Shown one piece after another: positions 5,858 through 7,815 of a stretch of 7,815 nt of DNA. Within the stretch, counting starts at the first letter, position 1. Each line of letters opens with the position of its first letter. This stretch comes from Opitutaceae bacterium. GTDB lineage: Bacteria > Verrucomicrobiota > Verrucomicrobiae > Opitutales > Opitutaceae. The position numbers and the translations under genes were made by a program. Under the pieces are notes generated by a model. It did no database searches. It saw only the letters and a program-made list of their open reading frames with translations, and was not told the DNA's origin. The stretch spans positions 1-7,815 of the forward strand of contig JAISAX010000842.1 of the NCBI GenBank assembly GCA_031266495.1, given 5' to 3'.

Positions 5858-5998
5858 GCAAGACAGATGGTCTAGTGTGCAGTCAAAGGTCAAAAGTCGG
5901 AAACCGGTCTCGCCAGGCGGCGTCAATCGTTGCTATTGCCAGAGCAACCGACCCGTGACCCACTTCCAGCCGGTCTTTTTTTTGTAACCAATCCTCCC
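5858..5998. other. Upstream region of the pseudopilin operon
   Basis: No gene is visible. It contains a short direct repeat (GTCAAAGGTCAAAAGTC, 5882-5898), a weak hairpin GTTGCT/AGCAAC (5929-5934 with 5943-5948), and a T8 run (5976-5983) not adjacent to a stem. This is where the operon promoter should lie, but none could be identified with confidence. Confidence 0.4.
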
Positions 5999-6622
5999 GT
6001 GACTGTTTCGCTCTTCCAACGCCCGTTTTTCATTCTTCCGCTCGCATTCGCCGTCGGGCCGGCGACCATCGTGCCCGGCGCGCCGATCGATCTGCAAACG
6101 CTGGTTGACGATTCCCCCTTCGGCAAGGCTCCGGACCCTGCCGCCGCCACCCCGGCCGCCCAGGACCCCAATGCCCTGGAATTTCGGGGCTACGTCCTGG
6201 ACAAGGGCGTGCGTTATTTCAGCCTTTACGATCCGGGCACCCAAAAATCGAGCTGGGTCAGCGAAAAACGCGAAAGGGAAGCCGGTCCGGTCACGATCAA
6301 GGAATTTAGTGCCGACGACGATTCGCTCACGGTCGAACAGGCGGGCCGCACGGTGCGTCTCGCCCTGAAGCGCGCCAATATCGTCAACACACCGATGCCG
6401 GTCGCGCCGGGCGGCGTCGGCCTGCGCGGCAACCGTCCACCGTTCGCGGCCAATGCCGCCACCGCCCGCCCGCAGATCGACAACGAGCGTCTCCAGAAAA
6501 TCCGCGAAGAGGTGGCCAAACGCCGCCAGGCCCGCCAGACCACCGCCGGTGGCGGCGGTCAGGGTCAGGCTGCGCCCGCCGCGACCACGCCCGCCACCGC
6601 CACGCCCGCCGCCGCCAACTAG
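5999..6622 (+). CDS. GspC/PilP-like periplasmic protein of the pseudopilin operon
   Basis: A 207-residue protein from a GTG at 5999; a longer open frame back to a TTG at 5930 exists but adds no plausible domain. Residues 4-28 (SLFQRPFFILPLAFAVGPATIVPG) form a hydrophobic segment, either a signal peptide or a membrane anchor. After a short Ala/Pro linker, residues 58-130 look like the homology-region beta domain of GspC or PilP: LEFRGYVLDKGVRYFSLYDPGTQKSSWV, then EAGPVTIKEFSADDDSLTVEQAGRTVRLALKRANIV, i.e. an effect of the bound partner on a small beta barrel. A charged helix follows (DNERLQKIREEVAKRRQAR, 161-179), then a Gly/Ala/Pro/Thr tail. GspC links the outer-membrane secretin to the inner-membrane platform in type II secretion; the assignment rests on fold-like pattern and on gspG being next (93-base gap), not on clear identity. 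No Shine-Dalgarno sequence is seen. Confidence 0.6.
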   Translation: MTVSLFQRPFFILPLAFAVGPATIVPGAPIDLQTLVDDSPFGKAPDPAAATPAAQDPNALEFRGYVLDKGVRYFSLYDPGTQKSSWVSEKREREAGPVTIKEFSADDDSLTVEQAGRTVRLALKRANIVNTPMPVAPGGVGLRGNRPPFAANAATARPQIDNERLQKIREEVAKRRQARQTTAGGGGQGQAAPAATTPATATPAAAN

Positions 6623-6715
6623 GCCATCCGTTCCGCCGTTCCGCCGCGATATTGCACTCTCCGTTCGCTTTTTTCCCGCGCCGCGCTCTCCTCTCCCGGG
6701 GCCTCTTTCCTCTTC

Positions 6716-7198
6716 ATGACAACACCAACCTCCTCCTCCTCCCTGATGTCCTCCCGCACACCGTTCGCCAACACCGCCCGCGCCACGCGCCGCGGATTCA
6801 CGCTAGTGGAAATTCTGGTGGTGATCGCCATCATCGGCCTGCTGGTCGGCGTGGTGCTCACCAATATCACCGGGTCGCTCGACGACGCCAACGAGTCCAC
6901 GGCAAAAATCTTCGTCAACTCGTCGATCAAGACGCCGCTGACGCAGTACCGCATCGCCATGGGCACCTACCCGAGCACGGAAGAAGGCCTCCAGGCGCTG
7001 ATAACCGACCCGGGCTCGAAATCCGGGCGCTGGAAAGGCCCCTATCTCGAATCGACCAAGCTGCCGGTCGATCCCTGGAAACGTCCGTACCAGTACCGTT
7101 ATCCCGGCACGAAAAACCCGCGAGGTTACGATGTGTTCTCAACCGGACCGGACGGGCAGCCGGACACGGCGGACGACATCGGCAACTGGGACGAATAA
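6716..7198 (+). CDS. gspG: Type II secretion major pseudopilin GspG
   Basis: A 160-residue type IV prepilin-like protein. It has a long leader ending in RRG, cleaved by prepilin peptidase between G27 and F28, then the conserved FTLVEILVVIAIIGLLVGVVL helix with Glu at +5 of the mature form (E32), which assembles the pseudopilus. The C-terminal part is characteristic of GspG: GTYPSTEEGLQALITDP (83-99), WKGPYL (106-111), LPVDPWKRPYQYRYPG (116-131) and YDVFSTGPDGQPDTADDIGNW, the calcium-binding loop (138-158). The length is slightly above the usual 140-150 because of the leader; an ATG at 6746 (M11) would shorten it. The pseudopilus pushes exoproteins through the outer-membrane secretin. The gspH-like gene follows after 13 bases. 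No Shine-Dalgarno sequence is apparent. Confidence 0.95.
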   Translation: MTTPTSSSSLMSSRTPFANTARATRRGFTLVEILVVIAIIGLLVGVVLTNITGSLDDANESTAKIFVNSSIKTPLTQYRIAMGTYPSTEEGLQALITDPGSKSGRWKGPYLESTKLPVDPWKRPYQYRYPGTKNPRGYDVFSTGPDGQPDTADDIGNWDE

Positions 7199-7211
7199 CA
7201 GGACGGTTTCC

Positions 7212-7775
7212 ATGGCGCGCGGGCAGGAACAACGTCACGGTCACGGCAACAGACCAGTCCGGCTGCGCACCGGCAGCGGACACCCGGCGCGTCACGCGCC
7301 TTCCGCGGGCGGATTCACGCTGATCGAAATCCTCCTGGTCATCATGCTGATGGCCCTGGTGACCAGCGTGATGATCACCGGCAGCAACGCCCTGTTCAAC
7401 TCGTCGCAAAACGAAGACCCCGAGGAAGCGATGCTCTCCCTGCTCCAGAAGGTGCGGATGCAAGCCGTGGAAAACAGCACCCCGCTCGACCTCGTGACAC
7501 CGGACGAGGGCGCGACCTGGTTTTACGGCGCCAACCACGAACTGACGATGCCCGTTGTCGAAGGCGTCAAGGTGCGCCTGATCAAGGCCGAGGGAGCGAA
7601 CGCCGTCTTGCTCGGCGGCATCCTGGAAGAGACGCCCGTCACCACACTCCGTTTTTATCCGGACGGCACCTGCGATCCGGTGCGGGTCCAGATCCAGCGC
7701 GAACGCGAGCGCCGCGTCCTTCTCATTGATCCCTGGACCTGTGCCGCCCTCCCCGAGACCACCCGCACACGGTGA
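7212..7775 (+). CDS. gspH: GspH/FimT-like pseudopilin
   Basis: A 187-residue prepilin-type protein from the ATG at 7212, preceded by AGGA eight bases upstream, the best ribosome site in the window. A 34-residue basic leader ends in AGG, with cleavage before FTLIEILLVIMLMALVTSVM and Glu at +5 (E39). The globular part has EEAMLSLLQKVRMQAVENSTPLDLV and later TLRFYPDGTCDPVRVQI with RRVLLIDPWTC, the pattern of GspH/FimT minor pseudopilins (strand, FxPDG turn, then a strand ending in the idp motif). It lies 13 bases after gspG, in the same operon. An upstream open frame reaches back to 7131 but overlaps gspG. GspH sits at or near the tip of the pseudopilus. Assignment to GspH rather than another minor pseudopilin is by position and the FxPDG region. 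Confidence 0.82.
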   Translation: MARGQEQRHGHGNRPVRLRTGSGHPARHAPSAGGFTLIEILLVIMLMALVTSVMITGSNALFNSSQNEDPEEAMLSLLQKVRMQAVENSTPLDLVTPDEGATWFYGANHELTMPVVEGVKVRLIKAEGANAVLLGGILEETPVTTLRFYPDGTCDPVRVQIQRERERRVLLIDPWTCAALPETTRTR

Positions 7776-7815
7776 ACCGCCTCCCGCCTCCCGCACTCCG
7801 CCTCCCGCACTCCGC
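7772..7815 (+). CDS. Probable next operon gene, first 14 codons
   Basis: A GTG at 7772 overlaps the gspH stop as GTGA, the usual translational coupling in tight operons. The frame then reads VNRLPPPALRLPHS to the window edge without a stop. The leader-like Pro/Leu/Arg composition would suit a further pseudopilin (GspI or GspJ type) with a long prepilin leader, but no diagnostic motif is inside the window. Confidence 0.4.
   Translation, partial: MNRLPPPALRLPHS
7788..7815 (+). repeat. Tandem 14-bp repeat at the window end
   Basis: CTCCCGCACTCCGC occurs twice in direct succession (7788-7801, 7802-7815) and may continue beyond the window. The 14-base period is not a multiple of three, so gain or loss of a unit would shift the frame of the gene assumed to start at 7772. 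Confidence 0.7.

Noticed and set aside
5522..5875. Open frames through the repeat array encoding heptapeptide repeats such as GTGVPVA on the plus strand and GTPVPV on the minus strand
   Set aside because: The 21-base period keeps several frames open on both strands; two 22-base steps break the frame within the array; there is no start signal or recognisable domain.
5929..5983. Hairpin GTTGCT/AGCAAC followed by T8 as an intrinsic terminator
   Set aside because: The six-base stem is weak and lies 27 bases before the T run, so the two parts do not form a terminator.

Overview
The window is a very GC-rich bacterial chromosome segment. The gene content and style point to Verrucomicrobiota, probably an Opitutaceae-like bacterium. 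The grounds are proline/alanine-rich proteins, few Shine-Dalgarno sequences, a LacI-type regulator with AAACGTTT operators divergent from a secreted protein, and a GspC-like/GspG/GspH pseudopilin cluster. This placement is inference from style and was not tested by any search.

Layout from left to right. (1) 1-231, minus strand: the N-terminus of an exported protein with a signal peptide, cut by the window edge. (2) 232-442: a divergent regulatory region with three LacI-type operator-like palindromes and a 10-bp tandem repeat. (3) 443-1630, plus: a LacI-family transcription regulator whose 3' end runs through a 14-G homopolymer. (4) 1631-1808: a convergent intergenic region with a fragment that may come from a transposable element. 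(5) 4104 down to 1809, minus: a two-gene operon of a MoxR-family AAA+ ATPase and a DUF58/vWA-like protein with a long proline-rich N-terminus. (6) 4243-5472, plus, divergent from moxR: tgt, queuine tRNA-ribosyltransferase. It keeps its catalytic residues but has lost all three zinc-ligand cysteines, and it ends in a glycine tail encoded by G12 and G15 tracts. (7) 5473-5998: no gene. It holds a perfect 14-bp-stem hairpin abutting the tgt stop and an array of about twelve 21-22 bp units built on the near-palindrome GGGACGGGCGTCCC. (8) 5999-7815, plus: the beginning of a type II secretion or related pseudopilin operon, consisting of a GspC/PilP-like periplasmic protein, the major pseudopilin GspG, a GspH/FimT-like pseudopilin, and the start of a probable further gene joined by a GTGA overlap.

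Functional reading. The LacI regulator probably controls itself and the divergent secreted protein, perhaps a carbohydrate-related surface function (inference). MoxR and DUF58 form the usual chaperone plus vWA-like partner pair. Tgt inserts preQ1 into tRNA anticodons. The last genes build a periplasmic pseudopilus for secretion.

No clearly new multi-gene system is visible. The points most worth following are the zinc-ligand-less Tgt, the palindromic repeat array, and the long G tracts at the 3' ends of lacI-type and tgt genes.
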